This document shows, in pieces, positions 11,117 through 21,081 of a stretch of 39,352 nt of DNA. The position numbers and the translations under genes are program-made. The DNA is from an uncultured Pelagibacteraceae bacterium (lineage in GTDB: Bacteria; Pseudomonadota; Alphaproteobacteria; Pelagibacterales; AG-422-B15), in the NCBI GenBank assembly GCA_902584215.1, contig CACHYW010000009.1:1-39352 (forward strand). Reading direction: 5' to 3'. The notes beneath the pieces were generated by a model. The model searched no databases. It was given only the letters and a program-made list of their open reading frames with translations, and had not been told where the DNA came from. Position 1 is the stretch's first letter. Each line of letters begins with the position of its first letter.

Positions 11117-11893
11117 TTAGCTAATTTTGAGAGTTTGATTTATACCTTGAAGTATCTGATTTTCACAATAATAGGTCAAATCTTTTCTATTATTAAAGCT
11201 ACTTGCATTAAGCTCATTATGAAATATTAGCTCAACTGTAACAGGCCCAGAGCTTAAAAAATTAATCATTGCATCAACCATTGAAGTATCACCGACCCAA
11301 GAAATGTACCTTCTTAAAAAGAGTCCCATTGGTAAGTTATTTTTTCTTGAATAGCATATCGAAATAGGCTGAATATGTATTAGATTTTTTTCATCAAACG
11401 CACATTCTAACATTGATGATTTAAATTGCTTAATTCCATTTCCATCAGAAGTCGTTCCTTCAGGAAAGATTATAAAATTTTCACCGTGGCTTAGTTTTTG
11501 ATTAATTATGTGATTGTATTCAATAATTTTGTTTTTATCAGAATTATCAATAAAAAAAGTATTACTCAGCTTCGCTAAAAAGCCAAATATTCCCATTTTA
11601 GAAACCTCTTTTTTTGCAATAAATCTTGCATTAAGTAACGTACCTAAACAAATAATATCAAACCATGAAACATGGTTTGCTACATAGAGAGTTCCTTTTT
11701 TTTTGCGGTTATGATTCTTCTTGTCATAAGTAATTTTTAGTCCAGTAATAAGTTTAATTATTTTATAAAAATAGATTGCGTAAATATTTTTAAATTTATA
11801 AGCGAACATATTTAGTAAAATTTGAATTGGAATAGATATAATTATAAAAAGTGACAGAAGTAGTAAAGTGTAAATAAGTCTTATGATTGACAT
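11117..11893 (-). CDS. plsC: 1-acylglycerol-3-phosphate O-acyltransferase (PlsC-like)
   Basis: NHVSWFD (HX4D) and FPEGTTSDG motifs. Confidence 0.88.
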   Translation of the reverse strand: MSIIRLIYTLLLLSLFIIISIPIQILLNMFAYKFKNIYAIYFYKIIKLITGLKITYDKKNHNRKKKGTLYVANHVSWFDIICLGTLLNARFIAKKEVSKMGIFGFLAKLSNTFFIDNSDKNKIIEYNHIINQKLSHGENFIIFPEGTTSDGNGIKQFKSSMLECAFDEKNLIHIQPISICYSRKNNLPMGLFLRRYISWVGDTSMVDAMINFLSSGPVTVELIFHNELNASSFNNRKDLTYYCENQILQGINQTLKIS

Positions 11894-12313
11894 TTAATTT
11901 TTATTTTTTTTCTTAACTCCGTAAAGCTCTAAACGATGATCTACAAGTTTGAATCCGAGTTCGCTAGCAACTCGAGCCTGTATAGTTTCTATTTCGTCAT
12001 TTGTGAATTCGTGTATTTCACCAGTTTCTATATCAATTAAATGGTCATGATGGGCTTCTTCAATTGCCTCATAACGTGATCTGCCATCTTTGAATTCTAG
12101 TTTTTCAATTGCCCCGTATTCTTCAAATAACTTAACTGTCCTGTAAACTGTAGCAATACTGATGTTTTTATCCTTTTTATTCGCGCTTAAAAAAATTTCA
12201 TTTACATCAGGGTGTCCTTCTATACTCATCTCTGTTATGACATCAGCAATAGTATTTCTCTGCTCAGTCATTCTTAAACCTTTTTCACTGCACATTTTTC
12301 TTACATCTATCAT
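11894..12313 (-). CDS. fur: Fur-family transcriptional regulator
   Basis: MTEQRNTIADVI, HPDVNEIF, SIATVYRTVKLFEEYGAI, HHDHLIDIETGEIHEF. Confidence 0.92.
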   Translation of the reverse strand: MIDVRKMCSEKGLRMTEQRNTIADVITEMSIEGHPDVNEIFLSANKKDKNISIATVYRTVKLFEEYGAIEKLEFKDGRSRYEAIEEAHHDHLIDIETGEIHEFTNDEIETIQARVASELGFKLVDHRLELYGVKKKNKN

Positions 12314-12325
12314 ATGAAATAAAAT

Positions 12326-12952
12326 TTAATAGTTACTACTGATATAAACTGGTCTTGGATCATTTGTAAGTTTATCTTTTTTATTAATTAACATCTTTAA
12401 ATTTTCATTACTATAATCAATAAAGTGTATATTCTGATTAACTAATTCAAAATATTTTTTTTCAACAAGGCTTTTTAATATATTATTATCACAAATAATA
12501 CTTGTTCTTTTAATAAATATTTTCTTGTTTTCTTCAAAATTAATTATTTTGGGTTTAGAAATAGGTAAATTATCTCTAAAATTCTGAGAGAAAAATTGCA
12601 TTTTTCTATGAAAGATTAGTATAGTCCTTAAATCAAATAGGTTCTTATCGTTAGCAATTAAATTCAAATACTCAAATTTTGAGATTCCTCTTACATCAGT
12701 ATTGTTGGTAAGCTGAATTGTTTTTGCAAAAGTTAAAGCAGATCTTATTCCAGTAAAACTACCAGGTCCTGTGATAACAAAAATTGTATCAAGTTTTTTT
12801 GTATTTATTTTTGCTTTATTTAAGATTTTCTCTATTTCTATTACCAGAATTTCTGAAATATTTTTATTGGATTTAATTTTTTTACTTAGAAAGGAATGCC
12901 TTCCAATTAAAGTTAATGACATCTCAGTAGTGAAGTCTAAAAAAAGAAACAT
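12326..12952 (-). CDS. tsaB: tRNA threonylcarbamoyladenosine biosynthesis protein TsaB
   Basis: ITGPGSFTGIRSALTFAK motif; N-terminal LDFTTEMSLTL; neighbourhood. Confidence 0.85.
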   Translation of the reverse strand: MFLFLDFTTEMSLTLIGRHSFLSKKIKSNKNISEILVIEIEKILNKAKINTKKLDTIFVITGPGSFTGIRSALTFAKTIQLTNNTDVRGISKFEYLNLIANDKNLFDLRTILIFHRKMQFFSQNFRDNLPISKPKIINFEENKKIFIKRTSIICDNNILKSLVEKKYFELVNQNIHFIDYSNENLKMLINKKDKLTNDPRPVYISSNY

Positions 12953-12984
12953 ATAGTTGATATTTTAATCATATAGATTAAAAA

Positions 12985-14037
12985 ATGAATTTGATGAATA
13001 AGTTTCTGTTATTTTTTCCTAAATACCTGATTAAATTATTCCTTATAATTAACTTTTTGGGTATTCCTAGTTTTTCTTTTGCAGGAAATGAATTGGGAGT
13101 ATCAACTTTTATGTATCATAGATTTGGTGAAAATAGATATCCTACGACAAGTGTTACAAAGGAACAATTTCAATCGCATATAAGATACATTATTGAAAAC
13201 AATATCAATGTAATAAGTCTAGAGAAAATTATTAGTAAATTAGAAAATGACGAAAAGTTTAATGAGAAAAGTATAGCTTTTTCAGTTGATGATGCTTACT
13301 TATCTTTTTTCGAATATGCTTGGCCAATTTTTAAAAAATACAAAATACCTGTCACTCTGTTTGTTTCTACAGATATTATTGATAGTAATACTGCTGGGTA
13401 TATGAGTTGGTCTCAAATAAAGGAATTTATTGACGGAGGTGGCTCTATTGGTCAGCATACTTCTACTCACCTTCATATGCCTTTAAATAGTAAGAAGTAT
13501 GTGAAGGAAGACTTACTAAATTCACATAGAAGCTTTATAAAGAATATTGGTTTTGTGCCTAAACTTTTCGCATATCCTTACGGTGAAACAAGCTTAGCTA
13601 TTATAGAGCTTCTTAAAGAACTCAATATTGGCCATGCGTTTGGTCAGCATTCAGGTGTGATTTCAAGTTATGAAAATCATTACTATTTACCTAGATTTTC
13701 TCTTAACGAAAATTTTGGCACATCAGATCGTTTTGAGTTTGCTGTAAATTCTTTTCCCTTACAGATAGATCAATTTAGTCCTGAAGATATGTTCTTAAAC
13801 AATAATAAGCGTCCATTAATTGAACTCACACTAGTTGATGATCTAAACAATAATGAGTTAAATTGTTACTCCAATCCTGGTGGAAATTGGAATTCACAAG
13901 AAATAATAAAAATAAGTCCCTTGAAATTTCAAATAAAATTAGAAGAAGATTTTTTATCTGGAAGAGGCAAACTTAATTGTACGTCAAAAATTGATGATAA
14001 ATGGCACTGGTTTGGATATCAGTTCTTGGTTAAATAA
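12985..14037 (+). CDS. Secreted polysaccharide deacetylase-family protein
   Basis: Signal peptide; MYHRFGE, FSVDDAYLSFFEYAWPIFKKYKIPVTLFVST, SIGQHTSTHLHM NodB-type motifs. Confidence 0.88.
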   Translation: MNLMNKFLLFFPKYLIKLFLIINFLGIPSFSFAGNELGVSTFMYHRFGENRYPTTSVTKEQFQSHIRYIIENNINVISLEKIISKLENDEKFNEKSIAFSVDDAYLSFFEYAWPIFKKYKIPVTLFVSTDIIDSNTAGYMSWSQIKEFIDGGGSIGQHTSTHLHMPLNSKKYVKEDLLNSHRSFIKNIGFVPKLFAYPYGETSLAIIELLKELNIGHAFGQHSGVISSYENHYYLPRFSLNENFGTSDRFEFAVNSFPLQIDQFSPEDMFLNNNKRPLIELTLVDDLNNNELNCYSNPGGNWNSQEIIKISPLKFQIKLEEDFLSGRGKLNCTSKIDDKWHWFGYQFLVK

Positions 14038-15013
14038 TTTCAGTTAATTTAATTTTATTTTGCTTTTCCATTTTTAGATGCTCAAAGTCTTCAAATTGGT
14101 TTGTTTTAATTATGTTCTTTATTTTTTCTGAATAGTCATCTTCAATTGAATAATTATATAAATAATTAGAAAGTGTAACTCCATTTAAGGGAAGATTGTT
14201 ATTTCTCATAATATATCTGTTTAGTCTAAACTCAGCATAATGATGATTAGTGTTTAAATTCTTCATGTATGACGTAACAGAGTCACTCAGGGTATTAAAT
14301 GTTTTAATTTTATAATTTTCACCTAGATCTCTATTTTTAGGAACAATTCCTTCCTTATTTTGGTCCCATATATATTGTCCAAATAAAGCATTCCCCTCGA
14401 TAGCAAAACGAGAAGTCCCCCATCCACTCTCTATTGCCGCTTGAGCAAGAGCGAGTGAAACTGGAATTTTGTCAACTTTTTGCAATAATTTTTCAATAGA
14501 GTATTCTTTCAATTTGTACTCTTTCATTTTACTTGATAACCACTTAGCATCACTACGAGAAATAAAGTCAATTCTATTTGCTAGATTTCTAATTTTATTA
14601 TTCATGAGTACCAGTTTTTCATTTTCTTTAATGATTATGGGCAGGGCTATTTTTATAAAAAGAGTTTTTCTTTTTTCGGATGATTTAAGTGTTGTTATAT
14701 TGAATGGTAGTTTAGATATAATGATATTTGGTACTAAGTTTGTTTCTAGTATTAAATCCAAATTAACGTTTTTGCTTATATAAATTTCTTCAGTAAGCTT
14801 GGCGGCATAAAGTTTATCTAAAGTTTGATCAAAGTTTTCATTTTTAGAATTATTATTTGGATATAATACTTTAATTTGTTTGTCGTAAACATTTTGACTG
14901 AATATTAAAGAAGTTAATATTGTGAGAACAAATAATAATGCTATTGAGTAATAAATCCTAAACAAAAGAATTAAAGAGTTATCTTTAGTAACAAATAAAT
15001 TTAGAAAATTCAT
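14030..15013 (-). CDS. Membrane-anchored Bax-like glucosaminidase
   Basis: N-terminal TM segment; LPVSLALAQAAIESGWGTSRFAIEGNALFGQYIW. Confidence 0.83.
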   Translation of the reverse strand: MNFLNLFVTKDNSLILLFRIYYSIALLFVLTILTSLIFSQNVYDKQIKVLYPNNNSKNENFDQTLDKLYAAKLTEEIYISKNVNLDLILETNLVPNIIISKLPFNITTLKSSEKRKTLFIKIALPIIIKENEKLVLMNNKIRNLANRIDFISRSDAKWLSSKMKEYKLKEYSIEKLLQKVDKIPVSLALAQAAIESGWGTSRFAIEGNALFGQYIWDQNKEGIVPKNRDLGENYKIKTFNTLSDSVTSYMKNLNTNHHYAEFRLNRYIMRNNNLPLNGVTLSNYLYNYSIEDDYSEKIKNIIKTNQFEDFEHLKMEKQNKIKLTEII

Positions 15014-15018
15014 ATCAT

Positions 15019-15579
15019 CTATATGATTTGTTCAACTTTTTTAACCTCGGGAATATGATGTTTAAGCATATTTTCGACTCCATTTTTAAGAGTTAATGTT
15101 GCGCTAGGACAGCCAGCACAACTTCCTTGAAGTGCCAATGAAACAATACCCTCGTCATATTTCTTAAATTTTATATCACCGCCATCTTGCATAACAGCAG
15201 GTCTAATTTTTGATACTAAAATATTATGAATATTTTTAACAACTTCTATATCTGCATCGTCAAATTCAACTGTATTAATTTCATCAACTTCAATCTCTGT
15301 ATCTAATATCGGAATGCCTGAACCAATGAAGTCAGATATCTCGTGTAAGATTGTTGCTTTTAATTGATCCCATGTAAATTTACTTTTATTAATTGAAATA
15401 AAATTTTTATTAAATAAAATTTTATCAATACCATCAATTTTAAGTAGCTTTTCTGCAAGCTTTGAATTTATATTTTCTTCCCCAGCATTATATTCAACTG
15501 GCTCAGAACATATTTCATGATCATCTAAAATAAACTTCAATGAGTTTGGGTTAGGTGTTGATTCAGTTTGTATAAACAT
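15019..15579 (-). CDS. Nfu-type Fe-S cluster scaffold protein (Nfu_N + NifU C-terminal domain)
   Basis: MFIQTESTPNPNSLKF; RPAVMQDGGDI; GSCAGCPSATLTLKNGVENML. Confidence 0.93.
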   Translation of the reverse strand: MFIQTESTPNPNSLKFILDDHEICSEPVEYNAGEENINSKLAEKLLKIDGIDKILFNKNFISINKSKFTWDQLKATILHEISDFIGSGIPILDTEIEVDEINTVEFDDADIEVVKNIHNILVSKIRPAVMQDGGDIKFKKYDEGIVSLALQGSCAGCPSATLTLKNGVENMLKHHIPEVKKVEQII

Positions 15580-15668
15580 AATAATTATTCAATTTATATA
15601 ATTAGATTCTATTTTTTTTAAAGAATTCATGTGATAATTTTGTAAGTGTCTGAATTTAACGATATTTT

Positions 15669-16145
15669 TTAATTAGCTCTTGATGCTAAATCATCAATAA
15701 CATCATCTTCTAAACCTTGTGGTACCACAACAATTGGAACTGGAAGTTTACCTGATTTTTGTCCAGCTAATAATGTAACCAGTGGACCTGGTTGATCAGC
15801 GTTAGCTGCAGCTAAAACTAGAAACCTTATTGCATCATCAGATTCAAGTGTTTCAATAATTTTTTCGCTTGGAATTCCCTCTTTAATTATAACTTCAGGA
15901 ACTATGTCTACGAGATCATGAATAACTTTAGACCACTTTTGTAATTTTTCTTGAGCTTTATCAGTTGCTTCTTGACGAATAATCTCTTCAACAGATTGCC
16001 ATTGTTGAGGATCAAATTGTTCGATGATATTTAATAGGATAATACCTCCCCTTGTATTTTTAGCTCTTTGTGCTGCAAATCTGATAGCAACACTTAGCTC
16101 AATGGAATCATCTACTATGACTAAAAATTTTGATCTATGTCTCAT
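15669..16145 (-). CDS. Universal stress protein family
   Basis: MRHRSKFLVIVDDSIELSVAIRFAA...RFLVLAAANADQ; next to trpS; likely ATG at 16145. Confidence 0.85.
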   Translation of the reverse strand: MRHRSKFLVIVDDSIELSVAIRFAAQRAKNTRGGIILLNIIEQFDPQQWQSVEEIIRQEATDKAQEKLQKWSKVIHDLVDIVPEVIIKEGIPSEKIIETLESDDAIRFLVLAAANADQPGPLVTLLAGQKSGKLPVPIVVVPQGLEDDVIDDLASRAN

Positions 16146-17154
16146 TTCTAACAAATCCAACTATATCATATACTTCTTTAATTGTAACATTCGCTTTCTC
16201 TGAAGCTTTTTCAGCTCCACTTGAAATTATTTGATTCAAATAAGCTTTATCACTCATTAATTTATCTATTTCTTTTGATATAGGTTTAATGTGCTCAATA
16301 ATTACTTCAGCAAGATTATTTTTAAAATTTGAAAAGTTCTGTCCTTTATATTTCTCAATTAGTTTAGATTTATCTATTTCTGAAAAACCTGAAAATATAT
16401 TTAATAAGTTATTAACTTCAAGTAATTTTGATACATCCTCATTATTGTCTGGCATAGGTGTGTCAGCGGTTTTAGCCTTTTTTATTTTTTTTTCTATCTG
16501 ATCAGCACTATCAGTTAAACTGATTCTTGAATAATCTGATGGATCAGACTTACTCATTTTTTGTTCTCCATTTTTGAGAGACATTATTCTGGAGATATTT
16601 TTATCTATTATTGGTTCAGGAATTGGAAAAAAACCATCACATTCATAATCACGGTTAAATTTTTGGGCTATATCTCTTGTTAATTCTAAGTGCTGCTTTT
16701 GATCATCGCCAACTGGAACATGGGTTGCTTTGTAAAGTAATATATCAGCAGCCATTAAATTGGGGTAAATAAAAAGTCCTGAGCTAGCATTCTCTTTATC
16801 TTTACCCGCCTTATCTTTAAATTGTGTCATTCTGTTGAGCCAGCCCATTCTTGTGATGCAATTAAATATCCAAGCCAGTTCTGAATGAGACGAAACATTA
16901 CTCTGATTAAAAATTATACTTTTGACAGGATCAATTCCTGAAGCTAAATAAGTTGCTACTACCTCGTAAGTATTATTTTTAAGAAGCTTTGGATCTTGTT
17001 TTACTGTAATTGCATGAAGATCAACTACACAAAAAAAACAATCATATTCAGTCTGCATTGAGACAAAATTTTTTATTGCGCCTAAATAATTACCTATATG
17101 TAAGCCTCCAGTTGGTTGAACTCCGGAGAGTACTATTTTGTTTATATTTTTCAT
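16135..17154 (-). CDS. trpS: Tryptophanyl-tRNA synthetase
   Basis: SGVQPTGGLHIGNYLGA (HIGH motif), MSKSDPSD (KMSKS). Confidence 0.98.
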   Translation of the reverse strand: MKNINKIVLSGVQPTGGLHIGNYLGAIKNFVSMQTEYDCFFCVVDLHAITVKQDPKLLKNNTYEVVATYLASGIDPVKSIIFNQSNVSSHSELAWIFNCITRMGWLNRMTQFKDKAGKDKENASSGLFIYPNLMAADILLYKATHVPVGDDQKQHLELTRDIAQKFNRDYECDGFFPIPEPIIDKNISRIMSLKNGEQKMSKSDPSDYSRISLTDSADQIEKKIKKAKTADTPMPDNNEDVSKLLEVNNLLNIFSGFSEIDKSKLIEKYKGQNFSNFKNNLAEVIIEHIKPISKEIDKLMSDKAYLNQIISSGAEKASEKANVTIKEVYDIVGFVRNET

Positions 17155-18689
17155 TTATTAAAAACTTTTTTTATTTCAGTATACGAAAAAGGCTTGTAAA
17201 AAGATATTATAAATAAGTAAAGTAGTATTGAAGAAAAGACTAAAAATAAAAGGAAAAAAGTCTCTCCAAGATAAAAGCTAATAAATACTTCATCAAAATA
17301 ATCTTTAAAGAAATAAATATATATTCCTATAATAAAAGAAGCTAACAAGACTAAAATTATTGGTTTTATTATTTTTGAACTAAAAATAAAATAACAATTT
17401 TTTTGAAGGTAATAATAAAGAACAAACACGCTTATCCATGCTGAAATACTTGTTGCAATGGCAATTCCTACAAAACCTATATAAATAAAGAGTATTATAC
17501 TCAATACTGTATTCAAAACTAAATTAAAAAAAGTTACATAAAGTGTTGGCTTAACATTTTCATATGCAAAAAAAATTGGTGTAAAAATTTTCATTAATAT
17601 AAATGCAACCAAGCCTATACTGTAAAATTTTAGTGCCTGAGCTGTAAGCGCTGTCGACTCAATATTAAATTCACCTCGCTCAAACAGTATGCGAACTATC
17701 AGTTCTGGCAGCATAAAAATACCAACAGCCGCAGGAAGTGATAATAATACGGCAAATTTTGTAGTCTCCTCGATTGTATTATAAACCTCAGTTTTTGAAT
17801 TCTTCTGAATTTTTTTTGAAATTGATGGCAGCAACGCAATTCCAAGTGCAATCCCAATCAAGGCTAGAGGTAATTGATATATTCTATCTGCATAGTATAA
17901 ATATGAAATTGCACCAGTTTCATATGAAGCAACTATAGTTCCTATAAAAATATTTATCTGAAGTAGGCCTGAGGAAAAAAAACTCGTAGAAAATAAACTA
18001 AGGAAACGTTTTGTGTTTGTTGTAATTAGTGGAGAAAAATAAGTTATCTCTATTTTATTATTTTTAAGTGAAGCTATTAAAAAAATTATTTGAACTATAC
18101 CTCCAATGATTACAGACCACGATAAAAAAAGTAAAAAATTATCACTCGTTACGTAAGCATATAGTATTCCCAATATCATGAAGAGATTTAAAATTATTGG
18201 AAGCGAAGCTGACAAGGCAAATTTATTATTTGCATTGAGAATAGATGAATAAATTGATCCAATACTAATTATGACAAGAAAAGGAAATAAAATTCTTGAT
18301 GTATTAATTAGTTCGTCCAGCTTTTCACCGTTCAAGGCAAAACCTGGTGCCAAAAATAAAATAAAAGTCGGCATGAATATCTCAATAATAATGACAATAA
18401 TGACTGTTATGGTTGTAAAAATAACAATGATATTTCCAGCAAATTTTTTTGCATCTTCCAAAAACTTTTCACTTATTAACTTTGAGTAAACTGGTACGAA
18501 TGCAGAATTTACTGCCCCTTCTGAAAATATTCTACGAAATGTATTTGGAAAACGAAAGGCTACAAAAAAAATATCTGCAAATATTCCTGTACCCAAAAAA
18601 TTTGCAATCAAGATATCTCTTAAGAATCCAAATACTCGACTTACAGATGTAAAAAAAGAATAGATAAATGATGATCTTATTACATTCAT
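17151..18689 (-). CDS. murJ: Lipid II flippase MurJ
   Basis: SRVFGFLRDILIANFLG, FRRIFSEGAVNSAFVPVYS; many TM segments. Confidence 0.95.
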   Translation of the reverse strand: MNVIRSSFIYSFFTSVSRVFGFLRDILIANFLGTGIFADIFFVAFRFPNTFRRIFSEGAVNSAFVPVYSKLISEKFLEDAKKFAGNIIVIFTTITVIIVIIIEIFMPTFILFLAPGFALNGEKLDELINTSRILFPFLVIISIGSIYSSILNANNKFALSASLPIILNLFMILGILYAYVTSDNFLLFLSWSVIIGGIVQIIFLIASLKNNKIEITYFSPLITTNTKRFLSLFSTSFFSSGLLQINIFIGTIVASYETGAISYLYYADRIYQLPLALIGIALGIALLPSISKKIQKNSKTEVYNTIEETTKFAVLLSLPAAVGIFMLPELIVRILFERGEFNIESTALTAQALKFYSIGLVAFILMKIFTPIFFAYENVKPTLYVTFFNLVLNTVLSIILFIYIGFVGIAIATSISAWISVFVLYYYLQKNCYFIFSSKIIKPIILVLLASFIIGIYIYFFKDYFDEVFISFYLGETFFLLFLVFSSILLYLFIISFYKPFSYTEIKKVFNK

Positions 18690-18702
18690 ATAATTGTTGT
18701 TT

Positions 18703-18732
18703 ATTAATCTATTTTCATCTAAATATCGTCAA
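18703..18732 (-). promoter_or_regulatory. Possible sigma70-type promoter for murJ
   Basis: Minus strand TTGACG, 18-nt spacer, ATTAAT in the murJ/maeB divergent gap; weak -10. Confidence 0.3.
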
Positions 18733-18795
18733 AATTAAGTATACATTCCCATTTTATAGTTTTTGAATTTGAAACGCAGATAAAAACCTATATAA

Positions 18796-21081
18796 ATGGC
18801 CAAAAAGGGATTTATGAAGAAAAAGGATAGAGCAGAGCATTTTAGTGAGAAGGAAGCTTTAGTTTTTCATGCTCAGGGAAAGCCAGGAAAGATTGAAATT
18901 AAAGCAACCAAACCACTAGAGACACAAAGGGACTTGTCTCTTGCTTATTCACCTGGAGTTGCGGCACCAGTTAATGCGATTGCGGAGGACACCAGTGCAG
19001 TCTATGACTATACGAGTAAGGGCAATATAGTTGCCGTAGTATCAAATGGAACAGCTATACTTGGTCTTGGTAATTTAGGCGCACATGCCTCAAAACCAGT
19101 GATGGAAGGTAAATCTGTTTTATTTAAAAGGTTTTCTGACATTGACTCAATTGATCTTGAAATTGATACAGAAAATGCTGACGAGTTTATTAATTCTGTT
19201 AAATATTTAGGCCCATCTTTTGGAGGAATAAATTTAGAAGATATCAAAGCACCTGAGTGTTTCATTATTGAAGACACATTAAGAGAGCTAATGGATATCC
19301 CAATATTTCATGATGACCAACATGGGACAGCTATAATATCTACAGCTGCCCTCCTAAATGCATTGGATCTGAGTGGGAAAAAAATAAGTGATGCAAAAAT
19401 TGTTGTTAACGGTGCAGGTGCAGCTGGCATAGCATGTTTAGAGCTTCTCAAAGCAATGGGAATGCCTAACAATAATGCAATACTTTGCGATACAAAGGGC
19501 GTTATTCACTCCGAAAGAAAAGAAAACATGAACCAATGGAAATCTGCTCATGCAATTAAAACTGATTGTAGGACATTAGAGGATGCATTAGTCGGTGCGG
19601 ATATTTTTTTTGGTTTATCAGTTGGGAATATTATTAGTCAGAAAATGGCTTTATCAATGGCTGATAATCCAATTATTTTCGCTATGGCAAATCCTGAACC
19701 TGAAATTACACCCGAAGATGTAAAAGAATGTAGATCTGATGCAATTATTGCAACAGGAAGATCTGATTATCCTAACCAGGTGAATAATGTCCTAGGGTTT
19801 CCTTATATATTTAGAGGAGCATTAGATGTTAGGGCTACAACAATTAATTTAGAAATGAAGATAGCCGCCGCAAGAGCAATAGCTGAATTAGCAAAAGAGG
19901 ATGTACCTGACGAAGTTGCGAATGCTTATCCTGGGAAGCGCCCACAGTATGGTCCTAATTACATAATACCTTCTCCATTTGATCCTAGACTTATTAGTAA
20001 GGTTCCACCTGCAGTTGCGAAAGCCGCTATGGATACTGGAGTGGCACGCAGAGCAATTGTTGATATGGACAGATATTCCAATGAGTTATCAGCAAGACTT
20101 AATCCTTCTGCTGGATTGTTACAAAAAATATTTCAAGAAGTAAAAGAAAATCCAAAACGCGTTATCTTCACTGAAGGCGAGGAAGAAGATATGATTCGAG
20201 CTTCTGTGATATTCCTTAATAATGGAATGGGAACACCAATACTAATTGGTAGAGATGAAATAATTAAAAATAAAATGAAAGAAATGGGACTTGATTTCTT
20301 TGATAAGATAGAGATTCATAGTACCAGAAATAAAGCTGAACATGATAGATATGCGGCACATATTTATAATAGGCTCCAACGAAAAGGTTTTTTAAGAAAA
20401 GATTGCCTAGATCTGCTCACTAAAGAAAGGAATGTATTTGCTGCCTGTATGGTATCTCTGAATGAGGCTGATGCAATGATTTGTGGTCTAACAAGAAGTT
20501 TCGCTGCTTCTCTAGAAAGCATTGAGTACGTGTTGGACCCTATTCCAAATAAAACTATTTTGGGAATGACTGTTATGTTGTGTAACGGAAGAACAATATT
20601 TGTTGCAGACTCTAATGTTCATGATATGCCCAACGCTGCACAACTTGCAAATATAACTCAGGAAAGTGCGGAAGTTGTAAAGGAAATATTTGGAATTGAA
20701 CCAAGGGCAGCTTTAGTTTCTTATTCAAATTTTGGTAAACCGTATACAGAGCGCTCAGTTTATATGAGGGATGCTATCAAAATACTTGATGAAAGAAAAC
20801 TTGATTTTGAATATGACGGTGAAATGGGAGCTAATACTGCTTTGAATGAAAATTTGATGAACTTATATCCATTTTGTAAGCTTTCTGGTCCTGCTAATCT
20901 TTTAATAATGCCCGCAATTCACAGTGCTAGTATTTCCACTAAAATGTTACAGGAATTAGGGGGTGGAAATCTGGTTGGTCCTTATCTTGTGGGATTTAAA
21001 GAGAGTATTCAAATAGCTCCTTTAGGAGCAAATGTTTCTGATATTGTTAATCTCGCGGCACTTGCGGCTTTTAAGAATTAG
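18796..21081 (+). CDS. maeB: NADP-dependent malic enzyme with C-terminal phosphate acetyltransferase-like domain
   Basis: YSPGVAAPVNAI, FHDDQHGTAII, NGAGAAGIACL; C-terminal PTA-like region. Confidence 0.95.
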   Translation: MAKKGFMKKKDRAEHFSEKEALVFHAQGKPGKIEIKATKPLETQRDLSLAYSPGVAAPVNAIAEDTSAVYDYTSKGNIVAVVSNGTAILGLGNLGAHASKPVMEGKSVLFKRFSDIDSIDLEIDTENADEFINSVKYLGPSFGGINLEDIKAPECFIIEDTLRELMDIPIFHDDQHGTAIISTAALLNALDLSGKKISDAKIVVNGAGAAGIACLELLKAMGMPNNNAILCDTKGVIHSERKENMNQWKSAHAIKTDCRTLEDALVGADIFFGLSVGNIISQKMALSMADNPIIFAMANPEPEITPEDVKECRSDAIIATGRSDYPNQVNNVLGFPYIFRGALDVRATTINLEMKIAAARAIAELAKEDVPDEVANAYPGKRPQYGPNYIIPSPFDPRLISKVPPAVAKAAMDTGVARRAIVDMDRYSNELSARLNPSAGLLQKIFQEVKENPKRVIFTEGEEEDMIRASVIFLNNGMGTPILIGRDEIIKNKMKEMGLDFFDKIEIHSTRNKAEHDRYAAHIYNRLQRKGFLRKDCLDLLTKERNVFAACMVSLNEADAMICGLTRSFAASLESIEYVLDPIPNKTILGMTVMLCNGRTIFVADSNVHDMPNAAQLANITQESAEVVKEIFGIEPRAALVSYSNFGKPYTERSVYMRDAIKILDERKLDFEYDGEMGANTALNENLMNLYPFCKLSGPANLLIMPAIHSASISTKMLQELGGGNLVGPYLVGFKESIQIAPLGANVSDIVNLAALAAFKN

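Noticed and set aside
11894-12313. Fur lacking the CxxC found in E. coli Fur
   Set aside because: Common in alphaproteobacterial Fur/Mur proteins; other His/Glu ligand positions look conserved.
18796-21081. Malic enzyme fused to a phosphotransacetylase-like domain as a novel fusion
   Set aside because: This is the well-known MaeB architecture in Proteobacteria.
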